DNA of 20,004 nucleotides from Candidatus Atribacteria bacterium (GCA_003451675.1 DMCY01000088.1:699-20702); one strand, 5' to 3'; shown: positions 1 to 8,283, counted from the stretch's first letter. The notes: a model not told the origin generated them from the letters alone. A program made the numbers and translations.

Positions 1-765
1 GATTATAATGCCGGAGGTGCTCGCTATAATACCGATTATATTCAGGGTGTGGGAATTGGGACTATCACTGACAGTTTTTCAGCAATTAAATATCATGTCT
101 TTGACCAGAAAAATATAAGTATGAAAAAATTAAAAGAAACATTGAAGGATAATTTTATTGGCCACGAAGAGATACGCCAATTGTTTTTAAATAAGACTCC
201 CAGATACGGGAATGATGATGATTATGCCGATGATATTATGAAATTAGTATTTAATGCTTTTTATGAGGAAGTAAACGGAAGAAAAAATACCAAAGGCGGA
301 GTTTACAGGATTAATATGCTCCCTACAACCTGCCATATTTATTTTGGGTCAGTGGTGGGAGCTACACCAGATGGCAGAAGAGAAAAACAACCGTTATCCG
401 AAGGTATTTCCCCGGTGCAGGGGGCTGATCGTTTAGGACCTACAGCAGTTATTAAATCAGCAGCCAAGATGGATCAGGTAAAAACAGGCGGGACTCTTCT
501 AAATCAAAAATTCACCCCCCAATTACTGGAGGGAGAAGAGGGGATAAATAGCCTTGCTCATCTAATCAGGGCCTACTTTAAATTAGGGGGGCATCATATA
601 CAATTTAATGTAGTAAGTGCTGATACTCTAAGAGCTGCTCAAAAAGAACCTGAAAAATACCGAAATCTTATTGTGCGAGTAGCAGGTTACAGTGATTATT
701 TTAATAATCTTAGCAAGACCTTGCAAGATGAGATAATCTGCCGAACAGAACATCAATCTTATTAA
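1..765 (+). CDS. Glycyl radical enzyme, C-terminal part (hydroxyproline dehydratase-like)
   Basis: The frame is open from base 1, so the gene begins upstream of the window and only its last 254 codons are visible. The radical-bearing motif RVAGYSDYF is present near the C-terminus, with the glycine codon at 685-687. It is followed by a typical family ending (LQDEIICRTEHQSY). Further upstream are the family blocks GGARYNTDYIQGVG (codons 5-18), ATPDGRR and GGTLLNQKFTP. Family members are oxygen-sensitive cytosolic enzymes activated by a radical-SAM partner, which is not in view. The PLSEGISPVQGAD and GHHIQFNVVS blocks resemble, from memory, trans-4-hydroxy-L-proline dehydratases (HypD). The proline racemase at the other end of the window fits that reading. 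The catalytic Cys/Glu region lies outside the window, so the substrate is not settled. Enzyme class is near certain; HypD is about even odds. Confidence 0.9.
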   Translation, partial: DYNAGGARYNTDYIQGVGIGTITDSFSAIKYHVFDQKNISMKKLKETLKDNFIGHEEIRQLFLNKTPRYGNDDDYADDIMKLVFNAFYEEVNGRKNTKGGVYRINMLPTTCHIYFGSVVGATPDGRREKQPLSEGISPVQGADRLGPTAVIKSAAKMDQVKTGGTLLNQKFTPQLLEGEEGINSLAHLIRAYFKLGGHHIQFNVVSADTLRAAQKEPEKYRNLIVRVAGYSDYFNNLSKTLQDEIICRTEHQSY

Positions 766-777
766 TCTAATATGCTA

Positions 778-997
778 AGGTGGTCTTCTCTCGATATCTT
801 TTGAAATTTTTCGAGTAGGTATTCTACGAGAGTACGGAATAGAGAAATTTTCGGGGTCGTCTTTTAATCGTTTTACTAAAGCAAAGAATCTTGTTTTCTT
901 AATACCTAAAATTTCTTGGATGTATTTTCTTTTTTAGATAACGGGTAATTAATTCTTTAATCTGATAATCGGTGAACTTTTTGTGTAGGTGTTTCAT
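778..997 (-). pseudogene. Relic of a transposase N-terminus (IS481-like helix-turn-helix)
   Basis: Read on the minus strand from an ATG at 997, with a GAGG-type binding site upstream, the frame gives MKHLHKKFTDYQIKELITRY. After about 30 codons the reading moves to another frame, which gives YIQEILGIKKTRFFALVKRL followed by PENFSIPYSRRIPTRKISKDIE and then a stop near 778. This is the DNA-binding half of an integrase-core transposase; no catalytic domain follows. One frameshift and the loss of the C-terminal half make it non-functional. It ends only about 13 bases from the stop codon of the glycyl radical enzyme gene, so the insertion or later deletion reached that gene's edge. The family assignment rests on memory of similar proteins in low-GC anaerobes. 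Confidence 0.6.
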
Positions 998-1030
998 AAT
1001 ATAGGACCTCACTTTTTGATCCTATATTAT
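996..1030. repeat. 11-bp perfect inverted repeat around the relic transposase start
   Basis: ATAATATAGGA at 996-1006 pairs exactly with TCCTATATTAT at 1020-1030 across a 13-base loop. On the minus strand the structure holds the relic transposase's ribosome binding site in its loop and part of its ATG in one arm. It could therefore have limited translation of the transposase. It may also be part of the element's terminal sequence. The pairing is directly visible; the function is inferred. Confidence 0.5.
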
Positions 1031-1074
1031 TACAATTTTAGGTTATTTTTAAGAGTTCACTTTTAATTCTTAAA

Positions 1075-1101
1075 TGACAATTGTCAACAAATTGTTGACA
1101 A
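1075..1101. promoter_or_regulatory. Palindromic operator candidate upstream of the GntR gene
   Basis: Two overlapping palindromes share half sites. TGACAATTGTCA (1075-1086) is a perfect 12-bp palindrome. TTGTCAAC (1081-1088) and GTTGACAA (1094-1101) form a perfect inverted repeat with a 5-base spacer. The second repeat covers the -35 element of the promoter at 1095-1123. The position directly ahead of a GntR-family gene fits autorepression, which is common in that family. Assignment to this regulator is inference. Confidence 0.5.
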
Positions 1102-1123
1102 AATATAATTTTTTATATAAAAT
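1095..1123 (+). promoter_or_regulatory. Probable sigma-A promoter of the GntR gene
   Basis: A perfect TTGACA at 1095-1100 is followed after 17 bases by TAAAAT at 1118-1123, in a very A+T-rich stretch. It points toward the regulator gene, whose ATG is at 1187. The -35 element lies within the palindromic operator, as expected for repression by steric blocking. Confidence 0.5.
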
Positions 1124-1186
1124 GCTTAATAAATTATAAGAAAAGTAATTTGGAGTCTTGATAAAATATTTAGGAATTTAGGAAAA

Positions 1187-1821
1187 ATGTTATCTCTTAA
1201 AGATAAAGCTTATCGGGTCATAAAATTTGGGGCTACAATATGAAATCTTAAACCAGAATTATTTTTAACTGAAGAAAAACTTTTCAAAAGTATGAATATA
1301 AGCCGTGGTCCTATCTGTGAAGCATTAAACAGATTAGAAAAGGAAGGTTTTGTTACTATTATTCCGCGCAGAGGGACTATGGTTTCTAATATGACTGCTC
1401 AAGAAGTGAAAGACATATCTAAAATTAGGGAATTACTTGAACCGTTTGCAGCCAAAGAATCCTTATCTAGAATCTCAAGGCCTAAGCTAGAAGGGATTAA
1501 AAAAGAATTTATAAAACTCATGGCAAAACCAGAAACGAAGAAAATAGAATGCAATTTTTTGTTATAGATGAAAGGTTTCATAAATTATTAAACGAAAAAT
1601 GTAGGAATAAAAAGCTTATTGATATCTTAAATAATTTTGAGGATCACACTAACTGGTTTATAAATTTATTTTTAAAAAATTATTCTTTTAAAGAATCAAT
1701 AAAAGAACATCTCTCTATTATAGAAGCCATAGAAAAAAAGGAGGAAGACTTAGTTGTTACTAATTTGATTCGACACTTAGAGAGCGTGGAAAATTCTATA
1801 CTTTCAGAAATTACTTCTTGA
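1187..1821 (+). pseudogene. GntR-family (FadR/FCD type) transcriptional regulator, broken
   Basis: From ATG 1187 the frame reads MLSLKDKAYRVIKFGATI and then hits TGA at 1241-1243. It continues in the same frame with NLKPELFLTEEKLFKSMNIS and the winged-helix core SRGPICEALNRLEKEGFV. The FCD ligand-binding domain follows, but around the T6 run at 1555-1560 the reading must shift by one base. The second frame supplies IDERFHKLL, EHLSIIEAIEKKE and RHLESV, which hold the Asp/His positions typical of FCD metal sites. The usual PxREAL arginine is Cys here (PICEAL). One nonsense codon, one frameshift and one altered DNA-contact residue argue for a true pseudogene rather than a single sequencing error. 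It probably once controlled the neighbouring glycyl-radical or transport genes in response to a small acid or amino acid. Confidence 0.8.
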
Positions 1822-2391
1822 TGGTGATAGTTTTAATTACAAGGAAATAAAAATTTTTATGGGTTGTATGATTTTTGAGAATTGGAATAATGTAAGAAAA
1901 TTTTTTGGAATGATTTTGTATAGCACTGGTAATGTCTTTTTAATTTTTTAATAGGCTTTCAGAAAATTTGCTCTTTAAAAATTAAATATTAAGAAGGAAA
2001 GATTTTACAAATCGAATATTATCTTTGTTACTTGTCTTAGCAGCAACCAAACTAATTAAAAGAACAGTAATATATGACAATGGCGATAGTACAGTGATTA
2101 GAGATAACCCGGAGTCCATCAACATCTAGATTTTATATGCAAAGGAAAGAAAAAATAAGGTCGAAAGGAGATAGAAGGTATGGTTTAAGATAAATAATAC
2201 AATATTTTGTTGTATTAAAGAACTATTAGGTTTTAATTTATACAGGAATTGTGCAAAGTAAACCTTATTTTGGAACACCGCTAGGGGTGAGGTAAAGAGG
2301 TTTTTTGTAGTGTAAAAGTAATATAAAAGTACTTAGTTAGGTAAGCATAATTTACATTAGAAAATATAATAATAAAAGGAGGCTTTTTAAA
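1822..2391. other. 570-base intergenic region before the transporter, with a possible ORF relic
   Basis: No intact gene is visible. An ATG-less open stretch from 1986 to a TAG at 2127-2129 ends in a coding-like tail, KRTVIYDNGDSTVIRDNPE. I do not recognise it; it may be a degraded C-terminus. The only other structure I see is the inverted repeat listed separately at 2195-2217. The ribosome binding site AAGGAGG (2376-2382) sits 9 bases before the binding-protein ATG. I could not fix a convincing promoter for the transporter, although it presumably lies in the last 200 bases. Confidence 0.4.
2195..2217. promoter_or_regulatory. Inverted repeat, operator candidate ahead of the peptide transporter
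   Basis: TAATACAA (2195-2202) and TTGTATTA (2210-2217) form a perfect 8-bp inverted repeat with a 7-base spacer. It lies about 175 bases before the binding-protein start codon. The half-site differs from the one ahead of the GntR gene, so a different regulator would be involved. Chance is possible in DNA this A+T-rich. Confidence 0.3.
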
Positions 2392-4038
2392 ATGATTAAT
2401 TGGAAGAAAAGTTTTGTGTTAGTACTCAGCTTGATTCTCATATTAGCACTGATAACAACTAGCGTGGCAGCTGCTCAATCAAGAGAAAAGATTGTACGTA
2501 TAGTGGCTTCTTGGCCGTGTTATATTGATCCTGGTGTAGGTAGTGATAACGTTGCAGATATATGTACTGCTAACTTTTATGATACACTGGTGACCGTTAA
2601 TGTAGATGGCGAGCCCGCACCACAAGTGTTTAAGAATTGGGAATTTGACGAAGATACGCTTACATATACATTTAAGATTAGAAAGGGAATTAAGTTCCAT
2701 AATGGAGATGAAGTAAAAGCAAGTGATGTTATCTTTAGTTTAAACCGAATGATTAATATTGGTGAGGGTTGGGGATATTTATTCCGCGGAGTGATAAAAG
2801 ACCTTTCTGCACCTGACTTAGAAACAGTAAAGATTACTCTTGATCATCCAGTAGGACCTTTCTTGTTATATCTTACACATGTGGCCGTACTAAATGAAAA
2901 GCAAGTTATGGAGAATGCTAAAAAAGACGGTTTGTATGGCGAATTTGGTGACTACGGGAGAGATTGGTTGCTAACGCATGATGCTGGGTCAGGACCTTAT
3001 ATGGTTAAAGAAGTTAGTCTTGCAGAATATGTAATTGGTATTCGTAATCCGAACTATTGGCAGAAATTTGATGAGAATGCACCTGATTCTTTCAAGATTA
3101 TAGGTGTTACAGAACCTGTGACTGTACGCACGCTAATGGCAAAAAAAGAATTAGAAATTACTGATGAATGGCAACCTACAGAAAACTACGAAGCTATGAG
3201 CAAAATTCCTGGTGTAAAAATTGCTAATTTACGAACAGGTGCACCACTATCCCTAATGTTTAATACCTCTAAACCACCATTTGATGATGTACACTTTCGC
3301 CGAGCTGTAATGTATCTTTTTGACTATGCTATTTGCAAGGAGCAAATTTTACCAACTTCTGAGCGTTCACGAGGACCGGTGAGTCCTCTTATGCCAGGTG
3401 GCGATCCATCATTACCTTTGTTAGAAAGAGACGTTGAAAAAGCAAGAGTCGAATTGGCGCAATCCCCATATGCTGAACAACTAGACCAATATCCAATTGA
3501 TTTTTGGTGGAATTCGGTAGTTCCTGATACAGAAAAGCTTGCTTTATTACTGCAAAGTAATTGCCAGGAATTAGGTATTAAAGTAAATGTTGTAAAGACT
3601 ACTTGGACTATGCTTGGAGAGGCTGCTGCACATTCAGATACATCTCCTCATATTTTTCCGGTAATTCAAACAGCTATTGGATATCCTGAAGCTGGAGCAT
3701 TGCTACACCAAATCTATCATTCTACCTCACGAGGTACTTTCTTTAATACGCATTGGTTAGATGATGCCACTCAAGCAGAAATTGATTATATGATAGAGGA
3801 TGCCGTTGCTACTCTTGATACTAATGAACGGTATCAGAAATATAAAATTATTATTAGAAAAATAATGGATCTTGCTCTAGATATCATTGCTGTAGAAATG
3901 CCTCAACGCTATGCCTACCAAGCAGAGTACCTGATGTGGCCGGCTGCTAGGGCAGCAGAAACTGGAGAGAAGTTTTTTACTCTTATGCCTGGTTTGCGTA
4001 TGCAGTTTAAAGATATGAGATTTATTGGTGATAAATAA
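2392..4038 (+). CDS. Peptide ABC transporter substrate-binding protein (SBP family 5)
   Basis: This is the 548-residue solute-binding component of an oligopeptide/dipeptide-type importer and would capture peptides outside the inner membrane. Residues 1-27 form a signal peptide: a Lys-Lys pair, a hydrophobic core and a VAAA-type cleavage site. There is no lipobox cysteine, so the protein is probably free in a periplasm rather than lipid-anchored. Family 5 features include FYDTLVTVN near residue 62, the block LTYTFKIRKGIKFHNGDEVK near residues 87-106, VIFSLNRM, and GSGPYMVKE near residue 202. The length is normal for the family. Start choice rests on AAGGAGG 9 bases before the ATG. A strong stem-loop follows the gene, and the four other transporter genes come next on the same strand. 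The ligand cannot be read from sequence; the neighbours suggest peptides or modified amino acids. Confidence 0.93.
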   Translation: MINWKKSFVLVLSLILILALITTSVAAAQSREKIVRIVASWPCYIDPGVGSDNVADICTANFYDTLVTVNVDGEPAPQVFKNWEFDEDTLTYTFKIRKGIKFHNGDEVKASDVIFSLNRMINIGEGWGYLFRGVIKDLSAPDLETVKITLDHPVGPFLLYLTHVAVLNEKQVMENAKKDGLYGEFGDYGRDWLLTHDAGSGPYMVKEVSLAEYVIGIRNPNYWQKFDENAPDSFKIIGVTEPVTVRTLMAKKELEITDEWQPTENYEAMSKIPGVKIANLRTGAPLSLMFNTSKPPFDDVHFRRAVMYLFDYAICKEQILPTSERSRGPVSPLMPGGDPSLPLLERDVEKARVELAQSPYAEQLDQYPIDFWWNSVVPDTEKLALLLQSNCQELGIKVNVVKTTWTMLGEAAAHSDTSPHIFPVIQTAIGYPEAGALLHQIYHSTSRGTFFNTHWLDDATQAEIDYMIEDAVATLDTNERYQKYKIIIRKIMDLALDIIAVEMPQRYAYQAEYLMWPAARAAETGEKFFTLMPGLRMQFKDMRFIGDK

Positions 4039-4059
4039 TTTGTTAAAGTAAGAATATTT

Positions 4060-4100
4060 TTCCAGGAGGAAGAAGAAGTAAGAAAACCTTCCTCCTGGAA
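4060..4100 (+). promoter_or_regulatory. 13-bp stem-loop between binding-protein and permease genes
   Basis: TCCAGGAGGAAG (4061-4072) pairs perfectly with CTTCCTCCTGGA (4088-4099). One more T-A pair (4060/4100) extends the stem, and the loop is about 15 bases. No T-run follows on the plus strand, so it is not a classic intrinsic terminator. Its place, just after the binding-protein stop and 90 bases before the permease, matches mRNA-stabilising or partial-attenuation hairpins that keep binding protein in excess over membrane subunits. That role is inferred from position. Confidence 0.6.
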
Positions 4101-4190
4101 GGAGAATGAGAAAAGCTTATTTATTATAATTGAAATTATCAAATAGTTAGCTATTTATACAAGATGATTAAAATAATGGGAGGATAATTA

Positions 4191-5216
4191 GTGAAACTTA
4201 GTAAGTTTATCTTTCATCGTCTTTTAATGGTACTTTTGGTTCTTTTTGGTTTATCTATCCTTATTTTTACAATAGCTCGTGTAATTCCTGGGGATCCTGC
4301 TCGATTAGCTTTAGGACCAAGAGCACCAGTAGAAGTGGTTGAACAACTTCGTAATGAATTACATTTAAATAAGACATTACCAGAACAATACTTAATTTGG
4401 TTAAATAATGCAGTACATGGAGATTTTGGTAAATCTTTAATATCTAAGCGACCAGTAATTGAAGATATTAAAGAATACCTTCCAGCTACTATAGAATTAG
4501 TTTTTTTTAGTGCAATCTTTATGGTATTTTTTTCCATAACACTTGGTACTTTAGCAGCTAAAAATAAAGATAGATTGGCAGATAACATGATACGCGTGTT
4601 TTCTTATATTGGAGTTTCTATTCCATCATTCGTTTTAGCAGTTTTCTTTGTTATTATTTTTGGTTATATATGGCCAATTTTACCCGTTCTCGGTCGTTTA
4701 GGCACACAATTTAATGTAACAAAAGTTACAGGATTTATGATTATTGATTCATTACTTGCTGGGAACTTTAATGCATTCTGGAATGCATTTACACATTTGA
4801 TCGCACCTGCAGTTGCTTTAGCTTTAGGAGGGACCTTACAGGAAGCTAGAATTACTCGTTCTAGTATGGTAGATAATTTACATAAAGATTTTATTGCCGC
4901 TGAGCGAGGATATGGTATTCCCGAAAGAGTTATAATGTTTAAATATCTTCTTAAACCTTCTTTAATTCCTACAGTTTCGGTAACAGGAATGGATATTGCT
5001 TCAATGATCGGTAATGCTTTCTTGGTTGAACTGATTTTTAACTGGCCTGGAATTTCTCGTTATGGAGTTAATGCCATGCTCATGAAAGATTTAAATGCAA
5101 TTTCGGCAACTGTAATGATAATAGGGATAGTCTTTGCGTTTACTAATATTTTTGTTGATATTATTGTAGCTTTTTTAGATCCTCGGGTTCGTTTAATTGG
5201 AGGGAGAGAAGGATAA
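4191..5216 (+). CDS. dppB: Peptide ABC transporter permease, DppB type
   Basis: This 341-residue inner-membrane protein would be one half of the translocation pore. A first membrane segment lies at about residues 9-30 (RLLMVLLVLFGLSILIFTIA). The typical soluble stretch RVIPGDPARLALGPRAP follows. About five more hydrophobic segments come from residue 100 onward. The cytoplasmic coupling loop that contacts the ATPase is visible as AAERGYGIPERVIMFKYLLK (about residues 236-255), and the end RVRLIGGREG is typical. The start is GTG at 4191, preceded by GGGAGGA with 7 bases from the GGAGG core to the start codon. The gene ends two bases before the ATG of the next permease, so the two are probably translationally coupled. 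Confidence 0.93.
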   Translation: MKLSKFIFHRLLMVLLVLFGLSILIFTIARVIPGDPARLALGPRAPVEVVEQLRNELHLNKTLPEQYLIWLNNAVHGDFGKSLISKRPVIEDIKEYLPATIELVFFSAIFMVFFSITLGTLAAKNKDRLADNMIRVFSYIGVSIPSFVLAVFFVIIFGYIWPILPVLGRLGTQFNVTKVTGFMIIDSLLAGNFNAFWNAFTHLIAPAVALALGGTLQEARITRSSMVDNLHKDFIAAERGYGIPERVIMFKYLLKPSLIPTVSVTGMDIASMIGNAFLVELIFNWPGISRYGVNAMLMKDLNAISATVMIIGIVFAFTNIFVDIIVAFLDPRVRLIGGREG

Positions 5217-5217
5217 T

Positions 5218-6132
5218 ATGGATAATAGAGAATATCGGTTAGAAACTATTAGAAAACCCCAAAAAGTAGGAAATGGTTACTTATTAAGGGATAAAATATT
5301 TCGTTCTTGGTACCATTTTTCACGTAACAAACTTTCTGTCATAGGGATATCAATTGTTATATTAGTAATTTTGCTAGCAGTATTTGCTCCGTATGTAACG
5401 ATGTATCCTAAACATGCAGGCCCATTTGTTGATTTTAAAAATGCTGGACAACCACCTAGTTTTAAACATTGGCTTGGGACTGATCCTATGGGGAGAGACA
5501 TCTTAACCCGGATAATTTATGCTTTTCGCGGTGCTTTAACTATGTCAATTGTAGTTTTATTAATTGCTGTACCAATAGGCACTCTTCTTGGTCTTTTAGC
5601 AGGGTTTTATTATGGAACTATTATAGATACGATTATTATGCGTATTTCAGACGTATTTCTTTCTATTCCTTCTCTAGTGCTTGCTCTATGTATCGCTGCG
5701 GTGCTTAAACCGAACCTAGTAAATTCTATGATAGCGGTAACGATTATGTGGTGGCCATGGTATACCAGGTTAGTATATGGAATGGCTTCTTCAGTAAGTA
5801 AAGAATATTTTGTTATTGCAGCAGATTTAATGGGTGCAAGCAAATTTCATATCATCTTCAGAGAAGTTCTTCCTAATTGTTTGTCACCGGTTTTTACCAA
5901 AATGGCTTTAGATGTAGGGTGGGTAATTTTAGTTAGCGCTTCGCTAAGTTTTTTAGGATTAGGAGAACAGCCACCTACTCCAGCGTTAGGTCAGATGGTA
6001 TCAGATGGCGCTAGATATTTACCCGATCTTTGGTGGATGTGTATTTTCCCGGCATTAGCTATAGTTATAGTAATTTTAGGTTTTAACCTATTTGGTGATG
6101 GAATTCGAGATATGTTAAAATCTTCCCATTAA
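5218..6132 (+). CDS. dppC: Peptide ABC transporter permease, DppC type
   Basis: This is the second pore subunit, 304 residues, pairing with the DppB-type protein. After a soluble N-terminus with the family block SWYHFSRNKLSVIGI, a membrane helix follows at about residues 40-60. Next comes the signature HWLGTDPMGRDILTRIIYAF, then four to five more helices. The coupling loop reads EYFVIAADLMGASKFHIIFR. The ending DGIRDMLK is characteristic of the family. I chose ATG 5218 over an upstream in-frame TTG (5197). The GGAGGGAGAGAAGG tract at 5199-5212 is then correctly placed as a ribosome binding site, and the TTG start would sit on top of it. That tract lies in the last codons of the preceding gene. 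Confidence 0.93.
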   Translation: MDNREYRLETIRKPQKVGNGYLLRDKIFRSWYHFSRNKLSVIGISIVILVILLAVFAPYVTMYPKHAGPFVDFKNAGQPPSFKHWLGTDPMGRDILTRIIYAFRGALTMSIVVLLIAVPIGTLLGLLAGFYYGTIIDTIIMRISDVFLSIPSLVLALCIAAVLKPNLVNSMIAVTIMWWPWYTRLVYGMASSVSKEYFVIAADLMGASKFHIIFREVLPNCLSPVFTKMALDVGWVILVSASLSFLGLGEQPPTPALGQMVSDGARYLPDLWWMCIFPALAIVIVILGFNLFGDGIRDMLKSSH

Positions 6133-6156
6133 ATAGAATAGAGGTAAGGAGAATTA

Positions 6157-7137
6157 ATGAATAATAAAATATTACTTGAAATAAAAAATCTCCATGTTTG
6201 GTACAAAGTTTATGGGGGTTACTCAAAGGTACTTAATGGTATTAACTTAATGGTGCAAGAAGGTGAGCGTGTTGGTATTGTAGGAGAAGCAGGCTGTGGA
6301 AAAACTACGACTATGAAATCAATTATACAAGTTCTTCCACCCGGAGACTTTCGTATTCCTCAAGGTCAGATATTTTATAAAGGGCAAGATGTTTTAAAAA
6401 TGAGCTTTAAAGAACTCCAACGGCTTCGTTCTAAAGAAATTGCTATGATTTATCAAGATCCTACAGCAGCCTTAAATCCAGTTTTTACCATCGGAACTCA
6501 AATTGGAGATGTTATTAAGTATTCATCTATTTTTAAAAATAATAATAAGGAACAAATCAGGGAGCAATCTATAAAGGCACTAAAAGAAGTATATCTTCCT
6601 GATCCAGATAGAATATGCACCAATTATCCCTTTCAATTAAGCGGTGGTATGAGACAAAGGGTTTGTATTGCCCTTTCTATATCTTCTCCAAGAAATTTAA
6701 TCCTAGCGGATGAACCTGGTACATCATTGGATGTTACCATTCAAGATCAGATTCATCGGCTTTTAAATGAGATCGTGAAAAAAAAGAATACAGCTATTAT
6801 TTTAGTTACTCATTCTTTAGGAATAGCTAAAGAAATGACGGATAGAATTTATGTTATGTATGCAGGAACAATTGTAGAATCTGCTACTCCTGATATTTTA
6901 TTTAAAAATCCTATTCATCCTTATACTAAAGGTTTACTCGCCTCAATTCCGAAAATATCAGGAGGTGGAATAGCGAAGGGAATCCCTGGAAGTATCCCGG
7001 ATTATCTGAGTCCGCCTTCCGGATGTCGGTTCCATCCAAGATGCGAAAAAAAGAGTGCAATCTGTTTAGAAAAACCGCCACAATTATTTAAGTTTGAAAA
7101 TAATCATTTAGTAGCTTGCTATTTAACTCAGAGGTGA
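6157..7137 (+). CDS. dppD: Peptide ABC transporter ATP-binding protein, DppD type
   Basis: This 326-residue cytoplasmic ATPase would drive peptide import together with the DppF-type partner. Visible motifs are Walker A GEAGCGKTT (residues 43-51), the Q-loop IYQDPTAALNPVFTIG, the signature LSGGMRQRV, Walker B LILADEPGTSLDV and the switch histidine in VTHSLG. The Walker A, D-loop and switch sequences vary slightly from the usual [17 protein letters not shown] and THDLG, but the catalytic residues are kept. The C-terminal oligopeptide-transporter domain has the four-cysteine pattern GCRFHPRC, AIC and ACYL, seen in this family and linked to an iron-sulfur cluster in some members. A TAAGGAG ribosome binding site precedes the ATG, 24 bases after the permease stop. 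Confidence 0.93.
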   Translation: MNNKILLEIKNLHVWYKVYGGYSKVLNGINLMVQEGERVGIVGEAGCGKTTTMKSIIQVLPPGDFRIPQGQIFYKGQDVLKMSFKELQRLRSKEIAMIYQDPTAALNPVFTIGTQIGDVIKYSSIFKNNNKEQIREQSIKALKEVYLPDPDRICTNYPFQLSGGMRQRVCIALSISSPRNLILADEPGTSLDVTIQDQIHRLLNEIVKKKNTAIILVTHSLGIAKEMTDRIYVMYAGTIVESATPDILFKNPIHPYTKGLLASIPKISGGGIAKGIPGSIPDYLSPPSGCRFHPRCEKKSAICLEKPPQLFKFENNHLVACYLTQR

Positions 7138-7141
7138 ATAT

Positions 7142-8128
7142 ATGAAAGAAGTTAAAAATAATGAAATTTTAAAAATTGAAAAACTGAAGAAGTACTTTTA
7201 TATTGGAAAGAACAATCAAGGACCTATATACGTTCGTGCAGTAGATGGAGTTACGCTTACCATTAACAAAGGTGAGACTTTGGGTTTAGTAGGAGAATCT
7301 GGTTCGGGAAAAAGCACTATTGCCTATACTGTTGCAGGAATGTATCATCCAACCTCTGGTCAAATTTTGTATAAAGGTAAAAATATTGGTGTTGAAGCAG
7401 CGAAAAGGACTTTATCTTTAAAAAAAGAAATACAGATCGTATTTCAAGATCCTGGGTCGTCTTTAAATCCTAGTCAAACTATTGAACAAATTTTGTCTTT
7501 ACCCTTAAGGGTCCATACTAATATACCTAAAAAGCAATTTCGTAAAAAAATAGTCGAACTTTTAGAAAAAGTAGAACTTTCTTCTGAGTATCTTTACAAA
7601 TCTCCACCCTCAATTGGCGGAGGAGAAAGGCAGATGGTTTCTATTGCTAGAGCTATAGCAGTGAACCCGTCATTAGTTATTCTCGACGAGCCAACGTCAG
7701 CTTTAGATGTATCAGTACAGGCTAAAATTATAAATAAGTTATTAGATCTACAAAAAAATATGCGATTGGCTTATCTATTTATTACCCATGACTTGAGTTT
7801 AATGAGAAATGTTGCTAATAGAATTGCAATTATGTATTTGGGAAAGATTTGCGAAGTGTCTGATTCTGCTAGCTTCTTTGAAAAGCCGCTTCACCCCTAT
7901 ACTCAGATGTTAATCTCTTCAGTCCCGGTGATTACTGAGGAAGAAGAGAAAATGAAACCTAAGAAGGTTATTTCTACTGGCGAGATTCCAAGTCCGGTTA
8001 ATATTCCTCCCGGATGCAGCTTTCATTTTCGTTGTCCTAAAAAAATAGACATTTGTTCTTATAAGGATCCGATTATGACAGAAGTAAGCGAAGGGCATAC
8101 TGTAAGATGCCATCTTTATAAAAAATAA
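7142..8128 (+). CDS. dppF: Peptide ABC transporter ATP-binding protein, DppF type, with altered signature motif
   Basis: This is the second ATPase of the importer, 328 residues, beginning four bases after the DppD-type stop. Its ribosome binding site, AGAGGTG, overlaps that stop codon. Walker A is GESGSGKST (residues 51-59), the Q-loop is [15 protein letters not shown], Walker B is [14 protein letters not shown], and the switch is FITHDLSL. The ABC signature, normally LSGGQRQ, reads IGGGERQ here, so the serine that touches the ATP gamma-phosphate of the partner is glycine. The C-terminus repeats the four-cysteine pattern ([16 protein letters not shown]). The heterodimer may therefore have one weak ATP site. 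It is the last gene of the transporter operon; no clear terminator follows in the next 150 bases. Confidence 0.92.
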   Translation: MKEVKNNEILKIEKLKKYFYIGKNNQGPIYVRAVDGVTLTINKGETLGLVGESGSGKSTIAYTVAGMYHPTSGQILYKGKNIGVEAAKRTLSLKKEIQIVFQDPGSSLNPSQTIEQILSLPLRVHTNIPKKQFRKKIVELLEKVELSSEYLYKSPPSIGGGERQMVSIARAIAVNPSLVILDEPTSALDVSVQAKIINKLLDLQKNMRLAYLFITHDLSLMRNVANRIAIMYLGKICEVSDSASFFEKPLHPYTQMLISSVPVITEEEEKMKPKKVISTGEIPSPVNIPPGCSFHFRCPKKIDICSYKDPIMTEVSEGHTVRCHLYKK

Positions 8129-8283
8129 AGGTTATTAGGACAATATATGATAAAATCTTAAACAATAGCAGATAATCGAAATACAGAATCAATGTAAAAA
8201 ATAATATTGTTTAAAAAAGTAAAATATTGTATAAATTATTTTAAGAAAATTAAAATATCAAGATTTATGAAAAGGATTCGAAA

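Noticed and set aside
1241..1243. TGA inside the GntR gene as a recoded (selenocysteine or tryptophan) codon
   Set aside because: Other genes here end normally in TGA (7135-7137, 18191-18193), the position is not a usual cysteine or tryptophan site in GntR proteins, and the same gene has a second lesion.
4060..4100. Intrinsic terminator ending the binding-protein transcript
   Set aside because: The stem is strong but no T-run follows on the plus strand; the permease genes follow closely and need the same message.
3915..4142. Antisense open frame over the end of the binding-protein gene, and similar antisense frames inside other genes
   Set aside because: They lie opposite well-conserved coding sequence, have no ribosome binding sites of note and match no family I know.
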